Source: Buchananella sp. 14KM1171 (GTDB lineage: Bacteria; Actinomycetota; Actinomycetes; Actinomycetales; Actinomycetaceae). Taken from it: 64,000 nucleotides of DNA. The notes under the pieces were generated by a model, which worked only from the letters and a program-made list of their open reading frames with translations, was not told where the DNA came from and did not search any database. The stretch spans positions 186,001 through 250,000 of the forward strand of contig NZ_CP159981.1 in assembly GCF_041380365.1 (NCBI RefSeq), given 5' to 3'. Positions within the stretch are counted from its first letter, which is position 1, and every line of letters starts with the position of its first letter. The position numbers were made by a program, and so were the translations under genes. Of the stretch, positions 8,078-18,858 are shown one piece after another.

Positions 8078-8462
8078 CCTGACCGAAGTCGGTGGCGAAG
8101 TCAGCCGCGAAGTCCGCGCTGAAGTCGGTCGCAACCTGGTCGGTCACGCCCGGCACCTCGATGGAAGAGAAGTCCGGCATGGTCGGGGCCACCGGAGCGA
8201 CGGGCTCCTTGCGCTCCACGCGACGCAGCAGACCGGCGTTGATCTCACGCAGCGCGATGGACAGGGGCTTGTCCTCCGGCTGGTAGTCAACCAGCGGGCC
8301 CACGGTCTCGAACAGGCCGTGCTCCAGCTGCTGGTGGTAGGTGTTGATCTGGCGGGTGCGGCGCGCCGCGTACGTCACCAGCGCGTACTTGGACTCCACC
8401 TGCGTGAGCAGCTCGTCAATCGGCGGCTCAATAATGCCCTTACCAGTTCCAGTCACAGCCAT
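8070..8462 (-). CDS. rpoZ: DNA-directed RNA polymerase omega subunit
   Basis: RpoZ stabilises the beta-prime subunit and RNA polymerase assembly. The 130-residue product has the omega core [21 protein letters not shown] with RRTRQIN, and [11 protein letters not shown] further on. The ATG at 8462 gives the standard start MAVTGTGKG. The C-terminal tail (about 105-130) is a short acidic repeat of DF units ([15 protein letters not shown]) absent from the core family. It lies 10 bases after gmk and overlaps coaBC, so it is expressed as part of the pyr operon. Confidence 0.92.
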   Translation of the reverse strand: MAVTGTGKGIIEPPIDELLTQVESKYALVTYAARRTRQINTYHQQLEHGLFETVGPLVDYQPEDKPLSIALREINAGLLRRVERKEPVAPVAPTMPDFSSIEVPGVTDQVATDFSADFAADFATDFGQDA

Positions 8463-8472
8463 GGGCGCAATC

Positions 8473-9036
8473 CTACCGGGCCAGGCCCAGAATCTCTTCC
8501 AACTCGCTGGTGGCACGCGCCACGTCGTCGTTGACCACCTCGCGGTCGAACTCTGCGCGGGCGGCCAGCTCCACCTTGGCCGTGGCTAGGCGGCGGGCGC
8601 GTTCCTCCTCGCCCTCCGTGCCGCGCCCCACCAGGCGACGCTCCAGTTCCTCCCACGACGGCGGCACCACGAACACCAGCAGCGCCTCCGGCATGGCGGC
8701 GCGCACCTGGCGTGCCCCATCCAGGTCGATTTCCAGCAGGGCGCTGCGACCGGCGGCGAGCTCTGCCTCCACCGGTCCACGCGGGGTGCCGTACAGGTTT
8801 GCGCCGTGCACCTCCGCCCACTCCAGCATCTGCCCGCCGCGCACCAGCTCCTCGAAGCGATCGCGGGTGACGAAGTGGTAGTGCACCCCGTCCTCCTCCC
8901 CCGGGCGCGGGGCGCGAGTGGTGGCGGAAACCGAGACGAACAGGTCCGGGTGGCGGCGGCGCAGCTCGGCCACCAGTGTGCCTTTGCCTACGGCCGTCGG
9001 GCCGGCCAGTACCACTAGGCGTGCCTGCGTGCTCAC
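8473..9036 (-). CDS. gmk: Guanylate kinase
   Basis: Gmk phosphorylates GMP to GDP using ATP, feeding GTP and (p)ppGpp pools. The 187-residue protein has the P-loop [10 protein letters not shown] near its start, the GMP-binding [13 protein letters not shown], and [15 protein letters not shown]. The GTG start overlaps the pyrF stop (GTGA), so translation is coupled. In mycobacteria and many relatives mihF lies between pyrF and gmk; here there is no room for it. Confidence 0.95.
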   Translation of the reverse strand: MSTQARLVVLAGPTAVGKGTLVAELRRRHPDLFVSVSATTRAPRPGEEDGVHYHFVTRDRFEELVRGGQMLEWAEVHGANLYGTPRGPVEAELAAGRSALLEIDLDGARQVRAAMPEALLVFVVPPSWEELERRLVGRGTEGEEERARRLATAKVELAARAEFDREVVNDDVARATSELEEILGLAR

Positions 9037-9941
9037 TTTGCCCCTCCCTGGATTGCCGTCTGGGTGGCCGACGTTGCCGCCCCACCTGCCGCCTGCGCCA
9101 CCACAGCGCGCATTGCCGCTGCCTCCGCCTGGGCCGCCTGCGCCAACCCGGCAGGGCCGTGCTTGAGCACTCCCCGCGAGGAGGAGGCCAGCACGTAGGG
9201 CAGGGCGGCACCAAAGACTCGCTGCAGGTCCTCGGGGCCGGCACCCTGGGCGCCCACGCCGGGGGCCAGGATCGGGCCGTGCAGGGCCGGCAGGTCTGTG
9301 CCGGTGGTCTGGGCCGCCTCCCCGATGGTGGCTCCCACCACCACACCGAAGCTGCCCCAGGTGGTGCCCTCGGCGCGCTCGGCGTCGTTCAACTCCGCCA
9401 GGCCTGCCACGATCGACGCGGCCACGGAGCGCTCCCCCGTCCGGGCGTGCTGCACGCTGGCGCCCTCCGGGTTGGAGGTCAGGGCCAGCACAAAGGCGCC
9501 GCGCCCGGTCTGGCGGGCCAACTCCAGGGCCGGGTTCAAGGAGCCCAGGCCCAGGTAGGGCGAGAGCGTGATGGAGTCGGCACGCAGCGGGCTGGCGTCG
9601 TCCAGGTAGGCGGCCGCGTAGCCGCCCATGGTGGAGCCGATGTCGCCGCGCTTGACGTCCAGCACGGTCAGCACGCCGGCCTCACGGGCCGCGGCCAGCA
9701 CGTCCTCCAGCGCCGCCACGCCCCGCGAGCCGTGGCGCTCGAAGAAGGCCGACTGCGGCTTGAGGGCGGCCACCTTGCCCGCCAGCTGCTCCACCACGGT
9801 CAGGCCGAAACTCCGCACGCCGGCGGCGTCGTCGTCCAAACCCCACTGCGCCAGCAGGCCGGCGTGCGGGTCGATGCCCACGCAGAGGGGGCCGTGGGCG
9901 GCAACTGCGGCCGCCAGGCGATCACCGAAGGCGGCGCTCAC
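9033..9941 (-). CDS. pyrF: Orotidine 5'-phosphate decarboxylase (type 2)
   Basis: PyrF converts OMP to UMP, the last step of de novo pyrimidine synthesis. The 302-residue protein is the longer actinobacterial type, with the catalytic [10 protein letters not shown] motif and substrate contacts LALTSNPEG and APGVGAQG. The last 25 residues are an Ala/Thr-rich tail whose DNA includes a copy of the dispersed CGACGTTGCCG motif. It overlaps carB upstream and gmk downstream by four bases each. Confidence 0.94.
   Translation of the reverse strand: MSAAFGDRLAAAVAAHGPLCVGIDPHAGLLAQWGLDDDAAGVRSFGLTVVEQLAGKVAALKPQSAFFERHGSRGVAALEDVLAAAREAGVLTVLDVKRGDIGSTMGGYAAAYLDDASPLRADSITLSPYLGLGSLNPALELARQTGRGAFVLALTSNPEGASVQHARTGERSVAASIVAGLAELNDAERAEGTTWGSFGVVVGATIGEAAQTTGTDLPALHGPILAPGVGAQGAGPEDLQRVFGAALPYVLASSSRGVLKHGPAGLAQAAQAEAAAMRAVVAQAAGGAATSATQTAIQGGAK
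9066..9083 (+). repeat. Dispersed CGACGTTGCCG motif, pyrF 3' end
   Basis: Exact copy GGCCGACGTTGCCGCC inside the final codons of pyrF, in the low-complexity tail. Confidence 0.5.
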
Positions 9942-12900
9942 TTGGCCACCTCCGCCCTCGCCCGGCGCTCGCGCAGGTCGGCGGCGTACTCCTGCAGGGA
10001 GCGCACCTTCAGCTCGGCGTCGCGGGCGGCGTCGATCGCCTGCACCGCCGCGTCGAACTGCTGCACCGTGGTGATGATCGCGCGGTCGGCCGCCGTGGTG
10101 GCGGTACGGATCTCGTAGCCGTCGGCGCGGGCGCCCTGGCCTGCCGGGGTGTTGATGACCATGTCCACCTCGCCGGCAATGATCCGCTCCACGATGGTGG
10201 GCTCGCCGTTCTCGCCCCGACCGGCGGAGTGCTTGCGCGCCACCTCGCAGTCGATGCCGTTGCGGCGCAGCACCACGGCGGTGCCCTCCGTGGCCAGGAT
10301 CTTGAAGCCCAGCTCCAGCAAGCGGCGGGCCGGCAGCGCGATCTGCCGCTTGTCGCGGTCTGCGATGGAGATGAAGACCGTGCCGGAGGTGGGCAGACCA
10401 CCGTAGGAGGCCAGCTGGGACTTGGCGAAGGCCAGCGGGAAGTTGGCGTCAAAGCCCATCACCTCGCCGGTCGAGCGCATCTCCGGGCCCAGCACCGTGT
10501 CCACCACGCGGCCGGACTCCGTGCGGAACCGCTTGAAGGGCAGCACGGCCTCCTTCACCGCGATCGGGTCGGACAGGTCCGTGAAGCGCGCGTCCGTGGC
10601 CGGCAGCACGCCCTCGGCCCGCAGCTGCGCGATTGTCTCCCCCGCCATCACGCGGGCCGCCGCTTGCGCCAGCGCCGTGCCGGTCGCCTTGGCCACGAAC
10701 GGGACGGTGCGCGAGGCACGCGGGTTGGCCTCGATCACGTACAGGACGTCTGAGACCAGCGCGAACTGGATGTTGAGCAGGCCGCGCACGCCCACGCCCC
10801 GAGCAATCGCCAGGGTGGAGGCCGCGATCCGCTCGATGACCGCGGACGACAACGTCATGGGCGGCAGCACACACGCGGAGTCGCCGGAGTGAATACCGGC
10901 CTCCTCGATGTGCTCCATGATTCCGCCGATGAACAGGTCCTGGCCGTCATAGAGCGCGTCGACGTCGATCTCCACCGCGTCGTCCAGGAAGCGGTCGATC
11001 AGCAGCGGGCCTGCCGCGTAGCAGTCGCCGGAACGCGCCAGGTAGTCGCGCAGGCCGTCCTCGCTGTAAACGATCTCCATGCCGCGTCCACCCAGCACGA
11101 AGCTGGGACGCACCAGCACCGGGTAGCCAACGGCCGCCGCCACGCTGAGCGCCTGCGAGTCGCTCACGGCGGTGCCGTGGGCCGGGCTCGGCAGGTTGGC
11201 CTCCTCCAGCACCGCCCCAAAGGCCTCACGGTCCTCTGCAGCAGCGATCGCCTCCGGGGTGGTGCCCAGAATCGGCACCCCGGCCTCCTTCAGGCGCGCC
11301 GCCAGCGACAGCGGCGTCTGGCCGCCCAGCTGAACGATCATGCCCGCCACCGGGCCGGCCGCCTTCTCCGCCTCGTAAACCTCCATCACGTCCTCGAACG
11401 TGAGGGGCTCAAAGTAGAGGCGGTCGGAGATGTCGTAGTCCGTGGAGACGGTCTCAGGGTTGCAGTTGACCATCACGGTCTCGTAGCGCTCCCGCAGAGC
11501 GAAGGTGGCGTGCACGCACGAGTAGTCGAACTCGATGCCCTGGCCGATCCGGTTGGGGCCCGAGCCCAGGATGATCACGGCCTCGCGCTCACGCGGGCGC
11601 ACCTCCGTCTCCTCGTCGTAGGAGGAGTAGTGGTAGGGCGTGGCGGCCTCGTACTTCGCCGCGCAGGTGTCCACCGTCTTGAACACGGGACGCACCGCGA
11701 AGGCGCGGCGGATCTCCCGCACCGTACGCTCCTCCAGGCCCCGAATCTCCGCGATCTGGACGTCAGACAGGCCGTGGGCCTTAGCCTCACGCAGCACCGC
11801 CGGAGTCAGCACCGGGGCATCGGCCACGGCGCGGGCCACCTCGTCGATCAGGAACAGCTGGTCCAAGAACCAGTGGGCGATCTCGGTGGCAGCGTAGAGC
11901 TGCTCCAAAGTGGCACCACCACGAATGGCCTGCTGCACCTGGATCAGGCGCCCCTCCGTGGGGGTCTTGATCGCCTCCAGCAGCTGCGCCGTCTCCTGCG
12001 GGCTCGGCGCCGGGCCGCGCCAGTGGAAGCAGGTGTCCTTCTTGTCGATGGAGCGCATGGCCTTGCCCAGCGCCTCGGCAAAGTTGCGGCCCAGCGCCAT
12101 CGCCTCACCCACGGACTTCATCGCCGTGGTGAGGGTCGGGTCCGCCGCCGGGAACTTCTCAAAGGCAAAGCGCGGCACCTTGACCACCACGTAGTCCACG
12201 GCCGGCTCCAAGGAGGCCGGGGTGGAGCCCGTGATGTCGTTTTGGATCTCGTCCAGCGTGTAGCCCAGCGCCAGGCGGGCGGCGATCTTGGCGATCGGGA
12301 AGCCCGTGGCCTTGGAGGCCAGCGCGGAGGAACGCGAGACGCGCGGGTTCATCTCGATGACCACCACGCGCCCTGTGGTGGGGTGAATGGCGAACTGAAT
12401 GTTGCAGCCGCCGGTGTTCACGCCCACCTCGCGGATCACCGCGATACCGATGTCGCGCAGGTTTTGCACCTCCGCGTCCGTCAGGGTCAGGGCCGGGGCC
12501 ACGGTGATGGAGTCACCGGTGTGCACGCCCACGGGGTCCACGTTCTCGATGGTGCAGACCATCACCGCGTTGTCGGCGGGGTCGCGCACCAGCTCGAGCT
12601 CGATCTCCTTCCAGCCCAGGATCGACTCCTCCAGCAGCACCTCGGTGGTGCGCGAGTGGTACAGGCCGGCCCCGGCGATGCGGTCCAGGTCCTCCGCGTT
12701 GAACGCGATGCCCGAACCCAGGCCACCCATGGTGAAGGAGGGGCGCACCACCACCGGGTAGCCCAGCTCCTCGACGGCGGCGTGGCACTCCTCCAGCGTG
12801 TGGGCGATGGCCGAGCGGGCCACCTCCGCGCCGCAGCGCTCCACCACGGCCTTGAACTCCTCGCGGTCCTCACCGGCGTTGATCGCCTCCAGGCGGGCAC

Positions 12901-13249
12901 CGATCAGCTCCACGTTGTACTTGTCCAGCACGCCGGCCTCGGCCAGCGCCACCGCCGTGTTCAGGGCGGTCTGGCCACCAAGGGTGGGCAGCAGGGCGTC
13001 GGGGCGTTCCTTGGCGATGATGGCCTCCACGGCCTCCACCGTGATCGGCTCAACGTACGTGGCGTCGGCGATGTCCGGGTCCGTCATGATCGTGGCCGGG
13101 TTGGAGTTGACCAGGATGACGCGCACGCCCTCCTCGCGCAGCACCCGGCAAGCCTGGGTGCCCGAGTAGTCGAACTCGCAGGCCTGACCGATCACGATCG
13201 GCCCGGAGCCGATCACCAGTACGGATTTGATGTCACTACGGCGCGGCAT
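9938..13249 (-). CDS. carB: Carbamoyl-phosphate synthase large subunit
   Basis: CarB makes carbamoyl phosphate from bicarbonate, two ATP and ammonia. The 1103-residue protein has the usual duplicated ATP-grasp layout. The N-terminal carboxyphosphate half begins with [21 protein letters not shown] and has [14 protein letters not shown] and [20 protein letters not shown]. The C-terminal carbamate half has [34 protein letters not shown] and [18 protein letters not shown], followed by an MGS-type regulatory domain. All major motifs look intact, unlike the partner CarA. Stop and start overlap the neighbours (TAATG with carA, GTGA with pyrF). Confidence 0.96.
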   Translation of the reverse strand: MPRRSDIKSVLVIGSGPIVIGQACEFDYSGTQACRVLREEGVRVILVNSNPATIMTDPDIADATYVEPITVEAVEAIIAKERPDALLPTLGGQTALNTAVALAEAGVLDKYNVELIGARLEAINAGEDREEFKAVVERCGAEVARSAIAHTLEECHAAVEELGYPVVVRPSFTMGGLGSGIAFNAEDLDRIAGAGLYHSRTTEVLLEESILGWKEIELELVRDPADNAVMVCTIENVDPVGVHTGDSITVAPALTLTDAEVQNLRDIGIAVIREVGVNTGGCNIQFAIHPTTGRVVVIEMNPRVSRSSALASKATGFPIAKIAARLALGYTLDEIQNDITGSTPASLEPAVDYVVVKVPRFAFEKFPAADPTLTTAMKSVGEAMALGRNFAEALGKAMRSIDKKDTCFHWRGPAPSPQETAQLLEAIKTPTEGRLIQVQQAIRGGATLEQLYAATEIAHWFLDQLFLIDEVARAVADAPVLTPAVLREAKAHGLSDVQIAEIRGLEERTVREIRRAFAVRPVFKTVDTCAAKYEAATPYHYSSYDEETEVRPREREAVIILGSGPNRIGQGIEFDYSCVHATFALRERYETVMVNCNPETVSTDYDISDRLYFEPLTFEDVMEVYEAEKAAGPVAGMIVQLGGQTPLSLAARLKEAGVPILGTTPEAIAAAEDREAFGAVLEEANLPSPAHGTAVSDSQALSVAAAVGYPVLVRPSFVLGGRGMEIVYSEDGLRDYLARSGDCYAAGPLLIDRFLDDAVEIDVDALYDGQDLFIGGIMEHIEEAGIHSGDSACVLPPMTLSSAVIERIAASTLAIARGVGVRGLLNIQFALVSDVLYVIEANPRASRTVPFVAKATGTALAQAAARVMAGETIAQLRAEGVLPATDARFTDLSDPIAVKEAVLPFKRFRTESGRVVDTVLGPEMRSTGEVMGFDANFPLAFAKSQLASYGGLPTSGTVFISIADRDKRQIALPARRLLELGFKILATEGTAVVLRRNGIDCEVARKHSAGRGENGEPTIVERIIAGEVDMVINTPAGQGARADGYEIRTATTAADRAIITTVQQFDAAVQAIDAARDAELKVRSLQEYAADLRERRARAEVAK

Positions 13250-14415
13250 TAGCCCTCCTGCTTCACGCTGGGGGTGGCCCCACCCTGGGCGCGCCGCGCC
13301 TCAACGAGGGACAAGAACTGGTCAAAGTGCTCGGAGTACTGCGGCTCGGCCGCAGCGCCCCGATGTTGCTGCACGGAGAAGGCGGGCACGTCCAGCGCGC
13401 GCAGCTGCTCCACCGCGCGGCCGTCCACCGAAACCCGGCTGGCCTCCACGCGGCCATAGCGCCCATCGTCGTGCGGGGCCACGGAGAGCCCGGTCAGGGG
13501 CGCGTCCACAGCCGTGACCGGCGCTGCGTGGCCCTCTGCCCCCGCCTGGCCGTCGGTCAGCTTGTAGCTGCCATACCCAAGGGCGCGGCCCAGCAGCTGG
13601 TGGCCAAGGCCGGTGCCGAGGAAGGGCACGCCCGCGTCCAGCACGCCGCGCGCCAGCTCAACGGCGCTGCCGGCGCCGCTCGCCTCGCCCGGGCCGTCAG
13701 AGAAGAACACTCCGTCCGGCGCCAGGGCCAGCAGCTGGTCCAGGGTGACGGACTGTGCCACCACGCTTACGCGCGCGCCGCGCTGGGCCAGGTGCTGCGC
13801 GGCCCCCGCCGCGCCGCCCAGGTCAACCGCCACTAGGTGGGCGCTCGCCGCGCCGTCCCCGCCGATCGTCTCGATCACGCGGGCCTGCGCGGCCCGGGCC
13901 TGGTGGGCGGCCTCAGCGCCGTTGACCGGCGCCTGGGAGCGCACCACGTCCACCAGCACGGCCACAGCAGCGGGGCTGAGGTCCTCGCTGTGGGAGGGCA
14001 GCGCGTCGCCGGAGAAGATGCCGGCGCGCATCGCACCGTTGTCGCGCAGGTGGCGGGTCAGTGCGCGGGTGTCGACGTGGCTGATACCAACCACGCCGGC
14101 CTCGCTCAGCGCGTCCTCCAGCTCACCCTCCTCGCCGCGCCACGCGGCGCGCCGAGCCGGGTCGCGCACTACCAGCCCGGCCACCCAGGTGTTCTGGTCC
14201 CCGGCCGGGGACCCCATGCCGGTGTTGCCGATGTGCGGGAAGGTCATCACCGCGATCTGGCCGCAGTTGGCCGGGTCGGTGAGGATTTCCTGGTAGCCGG
14301 TCATGCCGGTGGAGAAGAAGATCTTGCCCAGGGTGCGCCCACGCGCCCCGTAGGCACGACCGCGAAAGACGCGACCGTCCTCGAGGACAACTAGCGCCAG
14401 CTCGCTCTTGCTCAT
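13249..14415 (-). CDS. carA: Carbamoyl-phosphate synthase small subunit with a degenerate glutaminase site
   Basis: CarA normally hydrolyses glutamine and channels ammonia to CarB. The 388-residue product keeps the N-terminal fold ([46 protein letters not shown]) and length. In the class I amidotransferase domain the FGICLGHQ nucleophile motif reads LGTGLGHQ, so the catalytic Cys (269 in E. coli and here) is Gly (codon GGC at 13609-13611). The His is kept (351), but the following Pro-Glu is Arg-Gly, so the triad Glu is lost. The AQNHGF and GHxGxNxPV motifs are also altered, as is DFGIK (here DLGGA). There is no frameshift, and order and coupling are normal. It is likely a structural subunit of an ammonia-dependent enzyme. 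The start at 14415 overlaps the pyrC stop; an open frame further upstream is antisense noise. Confidence 0.9.
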   Translation of the reverse strand: MSKSELALVVLEDGRVFRGRAYGARGRTLGKIFFSTGMTGYQEILTDPANCGQIAVMTFPHIGNTGMGSPAGDQNTWVAGLVVRDPARRAAWRGEEGELEDALSEAGVVGISHVDTRALTRHLRDNGAMRAGIFSGDALPSHSEDLSPAAVAVLVDVVRSQAPVNGAEAAHQARAAQARVIETIGGDGAASAHLVAVDLGGAAGAAQHLAQRGARVSVVAQSVTLDQLLALAPDGVFFSDGPGEASGAGSAVELARGVLDAGVPFLGTGLGHQLLGRALGYGSYKLTDGQAGAEGHAAPVTAVDAPLTGLSVAPHDDGRYGRVEASRVSVDGRAVEQLRALDVPAFSVQQHRGAAAEPQYSEHFDQFLSLVEARRAQGGATPSVKQEG

Positions 14416-15716
14416 GCCTCCACCTGCAGCTCTCCGTTCAGCACGGTGGCGCGGCCGCCGTAGAAGGTGGCCATGACCTGGCCGGGCAGCTCGCAGCCCT
14501 TGTACGGGCTGTTGGTGGACTTGGTGGCCTGGGTGGCGGGGTCCACCACGCGGCGCACGCTGGGGTCGACCAGGGTGACGTGGGCGGGGGCGCCCACCAC
14601 CAGGCCCTGGCCCTGGCTGGTGATGCGGCCGATCTTGGCCGGGGTGGTGGACATGACGCGGGCGACGTCGGCCCAGGTCATGCGGCCGGTGTCCACCATG
14701 ACGTCCTGCACCACGGACAGGGCGGTCTCCAGCCCGGTCATGCCGAAGGCGCCGGCGGCCCACTCGCAGTCCTTGTCCTCCAGCGGGTGCGGGGCGTGGT
14801 CGGTGCCCACGATGTCGATGGTGCCGTCGGCCAGGCCGGCACGCACGGCCTCCACGTCCTCGCGGGTGCGCAGCGGCGGGTTGACCTTGTAGAGCGGGTC
14901 GTAGGTGGCCGCCTTCTCCTCGGTGAGGAACAGGTGGTGTGGGGTGACCTCTGCGGTGACGTCGATGCCCCGGGACTTGGCCCAGCGCACCAGCTCCACG
15001 CTGCCGGCGGTGGACAGGTGGCACACGTGCAGGCGGGAGCCCACGTGGGCGGCCAGCTGGATGTCGCGGGCGATGATGGCCTCCTCGGCCACCGCCGGCC
15101 AGCCGGCCAGGCCCAGCTGCGCGGACAGCGGGGACTCGTTCATTTGGGCGCCCTCGGTCAGGCGCGGCTCCTGGGAGTGCTGGGCGATCACGCCGTCAAA
15201 GGAGCGCACGTACTCCAGGGCGCGGCGCATGAGCACCGGGTCGTGGACGCACTTGCCGTCGTCGCTGAAGACGCGCACGCGCGCCTTGGAGGCGGCCATG
15301 GCGCCGAGCTCGGTCAGTGCCTTGCCCTCCAGGCCCTTGGAGACGGCGCCGATGGGGCGCACCTCCACCCAACCGGCCTCCTGGCCCAGGCGGGCCACCT
15401 GCTCCACCACGCCGGCGGTGTCCTGCACCGGGGTGGTGTTGGCCATGGCGAACACGCAGGTGAATCCGCCCAGGGCGGCGGCGCGGGTGCCGGTCTCCAC
15501 CGTCTCGGCGTCCTCGCGGCCCGGCTCGCGCAGGTGGGTGTGCAGGTCAACCAGGCCGGGCAGGGCCACCAGGCCGTCGGCCTCGACCACGCGCGCCCCG
15601 GCACCGGCCGCCTCGGCAGCGTCGGCCCCGATGGCGGCGATCACGCCGTCAACCAGCGCGATGTCGGCCTTTTCGCCGCCCAGAATGGCGGCAGACTTAA
15701 TCAGAGTGTTCATCAC
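14412..15716 (-). CDS. pyrC: Dihydroorotase
   Basis: PyrC cyclises carbamoyl aspartate to dihydroorotate. The 434-residue amidohydrolase shows the zinc motif [49 protein letters not shown] and the catalytic Asp in [12 protein letters not shown]. This is the active class I form. GTG and ATG start codons are adjacent at the pyrB stop, and either gives translational coupling. Downstream it overlaps carA by ATGA. Confidence 0.95.
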   Translation of the reverse strand: MMNTLIKSAAILGGEKADIALVDGVIAAIGADAAEAAGAGARVVEADGLVALPGLVDLHTHLREPGREDAETVETGTRAAALGGFTCVFAMANTTPVQDTAGVVEQVARLGQEAGWVEVRPIGAVSKGLEGKALTELGAMAASKARVRVFSDDGKCVHDPVLMRRALEYVRSFDGVIAQHSQEPRLTEGAQMNESPLSAQLGLAGWPAVAEEAIIARDIQLAAHVGSRLHVCHLSTAGSVELVRWAKSRGIDVTAEVTPHHLFLTEEKAATYDPLYKVNPPLRTREDVEAVRAGLADGTIDIVGTDHAPHPLEDKDCEWAAGAFGMTGLETALSVVQDVMVDTGRMTWADVARVMSTTPAKIGRITSQGQGLVVGAPAHVTLVDPSVRRVVDPATQATKSTNSPYKGCELPGQVMATFYGGRATVLNGELQVEA

Positions 15717-16698
15717 AGCTCGGTCCCTTCGCTAGCCAGGAGAAGATAGAGGGCGGCCATGCGCACAGCCACGCCGTTGGCCACCTGCTCCACGATGCGG
15801 GAGCGGGCGTGATCCGCCGCCTCGGCGGAGATCTCCAGCCCACGGTTCATGGGGCCGGGGTGCAGGATCTGGCAGTCCGCGGGCAGCGCGGCCAGGCGGT
15901 TGGTGCCCAGGCCGTACTCGCGGTGGTACTCCTCCGGGGAGGGGAAGAAGCCGCCGCCGGCGCTGCTCATGCGCTCGCGCTGGACGCGCAGCATCATCAC
16001 GGCGTTGGGGCGGGCGGTGGCGATGGCCTCGTCGAGGTCGAAGCTGACGCGGCAGGGCCAGTTCTCCACGCCCATCGGCAGCAGCGTGGGCGGGGCCACC
16101 AGGGTGACCTCGGCGCCCAGGGTGTGCAGCAGGTCCACGTTGGAGCGGGCCACGCGCGAGTGCAGGATGTCTCCCACGATCACCACGCGCGCGCCTTCCA
16201 GGGTGGCGCCACGCTCGGGGGCCTGCCCGCCGCCCGGGCGGCCCGGCCCGGCGATGTGGCGGCGCATGGTCATGGCGTCGAGCAAAGCCTGGGTGGGGTG
16301 CTGGTGGGTGCCGTCGCCGGCGTTGAGGACCGGCACGTCGATCCAGCCGGCGTAGGCCAGGCGGTGGGCGGCGCCGCTGGCGGAGTGGCGCACGATCACG
16401 GCGTCGGCGCCCATGGCCTGCAGGGTCAGGGCGGTGTCCTTCAGGCTCTCGCCCTTGGAGAGGGAGGAGCCCTTGGCGGAGAAGTTGATGACGTCCGCAG
16501 ACAGGCGCTTGGCGGCGGCCTCGAAGGACAGGCGGGTGCGGGTGGAGTCCTCGAAGAAGAGGTTGACCACGGTCTTGCCGCGCAGGGTGGGCAGCTTCTT
16601 CACGGAGCGCGACTGCGTTGCCGCCATCACCTCCGCAGTGTCCAGGATTTCGAGGGCCTCAGCCAGGCAGAGGTCGGCGGCGTTGAGGAGGTGACGCA

Positions 16699-16699
<1 letters not shown>
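15713..16699 (-). CDS. pyrB: Aspartate carbamoyltransferase catalytic subunit
   Basis: PyrB joins carbamoyl phosphate and aspartate. The 328-residue protein has the carbamoyl-phosphate loop [13 protein letters not shown], the KGESLKDT loop and [11 protein letters not shown]. No pyrI regulatory gene is present, as is usual in actinobacteria. The ATG shares one base with the pyrR stop (TGATG). Confidence 0.95.
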
Positions 16700-17291
<592 letters not shown>

Positions 17292-17399
17292 GGATGTTGG
17301 CAAGCTCAATCGTAGACCCGCTTTCCCCCTGGCGGTGCCCGCGCCCGCGCAGTGAAATCCGCCCTGTGTTTAACGGCACTTGGTGGCGGGGGCGGTGGT

Positions 17400-17417
17400 G
17401 GCCGACGCTGCCGTCCC
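17400..17417 (+). repeat. Dispersed motif variant upstream of pyrR
   Basis: One-mismatch copy GGCCGACGCTGCCGTCC in the gap between pyrR and the methyltransferase gene. Confidence 0.4.
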
Positions 17418-17491
17418 TACCGCTGCGTGGGCAACCCGGCCGCGTTTCGCCCTGACCGGCCCGGCGATGCAGACGCACCTTGCTTAACTGA

Positions 17492-17510
17492 TTTAGGCTT
17501 GCCTTATGTC
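17492..17510 (+). promoter_or_regulatory. Possible iron box / -10 element at the methyltransferase start
   Basis: TTAGGCTTGCCTTATGTCT overlaps the ATG at 17506 and matches about 12 of 19 positions of the DtxR/IdeR operator consensus. The same stretch contains TAGGCT at a -10 distance for a leaderless mRNA, and no Shine-Dalgarno sequence precedes the ATG. Iron control is therefore a suggestion only. Confidence 0.35.
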
Positions 17511-18315
17511 TAGTCGTGATGCGCTTCCGCTGCCCCAGTCCGATCGTCCCACCGCCACCGCCCCGGGCCACTGGGTGCTGGCCCGCGCCGGCAAGCGCGT
17601 GCTCAGGCCGGGGGGCGCCGCCCTGACCACCGCGATGCTGGCGCGCGCCGAGCTGGCTGGCGCGCAGGTGGTGGAGTTCGCGCCCGGGCTGGGCCGCACC
17701 GCCACGGAGATCTGCAAGGCGCCCATCTCTAGTTACACCGGGGTGGACCAGGACCCGGACGCGGCCGCGCGGGTCTCCCAGCTGGTCGCCGCCCACGGCC
17801 ACGCCCTGCAGGCCGACGCCCGCGAGACCGGGTTGCCGGACGCCAGCGCGGACGTCGTGGTCGGTGAGGCCATGCTGTCCATGCAGTCCGAGAAGGGCAA
17901 GCGCCAGATCATCGCCGAGGCGGTGCGCCTGCTGCGCCCGGGCGGCCGGTACGCGATCCACGAGCTGGGGTTGCGCCCCGACGACGTGGCGGACGCGGTG
18001 AAGGTGGACATCACCAAGAACCTGGCCCGCGCCATCCACGTCAACGCCCGCCCGCTCACGCGCGCCGAGTGGACGGCGCTGCTCACCGACGCCGGCCTGG
18101 TGGTGGACTGGGTGGGCACCGCCCCGATGGCGCTGCTCAAGCCGGGCCGTAACCTGCGCGACGAGGGCGTCAGGGGCGTGGCCCGCATCCTGTTCAATGT
18201 GCTGCGCGACCGCGAGCTGCGCCGCCGCGTGCTGACCATGCGCGCTACGTTCAACAAGTACAAGTCCCACCTTGAGGGCATCGCGATTGTTGCCCACCGC
18301 CCGGAGGAGAGTTAA
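17506..18315 (+). CDS. Class I SAM-dependent methyltransferase
   Basis: A 269-residue protein with a Rossmann methyltransferase fold. Motif I reads VVEFAPGLGRTATEI, the acidic loop YTGVDQDPDA binds SAM, and motif IV/post regions appear as GLPDASADVVVGEAMLSM and LLRPGGRYAIHELGL. The substrate is unknown. The C-terminal part (about 190-265) is basic and lacks a family mark I recognise. It is divergent from the pyr operon and is immediately followed (TAA then ATG) by a cupin gene; the pair is probably one transcript. In the usual actinobacterial order pyrR is followed by nusB directly, so this pair is an insertion. The start at 17506 lacks a ribosome site. Confidence 0.8.
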   Translation: MSSRDALPLPQSDRPTATAPGHWVLARAGKRVLRPGGAALTTAMLARAELAGAQVVEFAPGLGRTATEICKAPISSYTGVDQDPDAAARVSQLVAAHGHALQADARETGLPDASADVVVGEAMLSMQSEKGKRQIIAEAVRLLRPGGRYAIHELGLRPDDVADAVKVDITKNLARAIHVNARPLTRAEWTALLTDAGLVVDWVGTAPMALLKPGRNLRDEGVRGVARILFNVLRDRELRRRVLTMRATFNKYKSHLEGIAIVAHRPEES

Positions 18316-18702
18316 ATGGCCGACGTTCCACCCGCCGCCACGAACAGCGCCGACCTGGTGATGACCGACCTGCCCGACGCGGCAGCTCTGGTCTCGATCC
18401 AGCCGGAGGCCACCGTGTCCCGTACCGTGATGCGCGCCGAGGGGGTGCGCGCCGTGGTCTTCGCCTTCGACGAGGGCGAGCGCCTTTCCGAGCACACTGC
18501 GGCAGTGCCCGCGATCGTGCAGGTGCTGGAGGGCCGCCTGCGCATCGGCGCCGACGGGCGCTACGTGGACCTGGCCCCGGGCGGAGTGGTGCACTTCTCC
18601 ACCCGCCTGCCGCACGAGGTCATCGCGCTCGAGCCCAGCAAGATGGTCCTGTTCCTGCTGGACTGCCGGCAGAGCAAGGCCAAGGCGGCCCAGTCCGCCT
18701 AG
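18316..18702 (+). CDS. Small cupin-domain protein
   Basis: A 128-residue single-domain cupin. Motif 1 is partly visible in FDEGERLSEHTAAVPAIVQVLEG and motif 2 in LAPGGVVHFSTRLPHEVIAL. The metal ligands are reduced: one His in motif 1 and two possible His in motif 2. The family often binds Fe or Zn, or serves as a sensor; the role here is unknown. Its ATG follows the methyltransferase stop without a gap. The first codons contain GGCCGACGTTCC, a relative of the dispersed motif. A strong hairpin follows at 18741. Confidence 0.75.
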   Translation: MADVPPAATNSADLVMTDLPDAAALVSIQPEATVSRTVMRAEGVRAVVFAFDEGERLSEHTAAVPAIVQVLEGRLRIGADGRYVDLAPGGVVHFSTRLPHEVIALEPSKMVLFLLDCRQSKAKAAQSA

Positions 18703-18740
18703 CTCCCCGCCCGGGAGCGGATGTTTCCCGGCTACAGCTG

Positions 18741-18780
18741 AAAGGGGGTTGTGCCACTCGCGAGTGGCACAACCCCCTTT
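18741..18780. terminator. Perfect 20-bp-stem bidirectional terminator
   Basis: AAAGGGGGTTGTGCCACTCG is followed directly by its exact reverse complement, giving A-rich and T-rich ends on both strands. It lies between the convergent cupin and nusB genes, as expected for a shared terminator. Confidence 0.88.
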
Positions 18781-18858
18781 CGGTGTGCACGTGCCGGCCT
18801 GGCAGCGCTCCGGCCGGCCCTCTCGGGGCGGCACGTGGCCAGCGTCGGCCCTCCCCTG

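Noticed and set aside
10889-13252. Very long plus-strand open frame antisense to carB
   Set aside because: It mirrors carB codons, is rich in His, Gly, Arg and Gln, has no family similarity, and is the usual high-GC antisense artefact.
14416-15024. Upstream extension of the carA frame into pyrC
   Set aside because: The extension is out of frame with pyrC, low-complexity Arg/Gly/His, and the ATG at 14415 matches the CarA family start.
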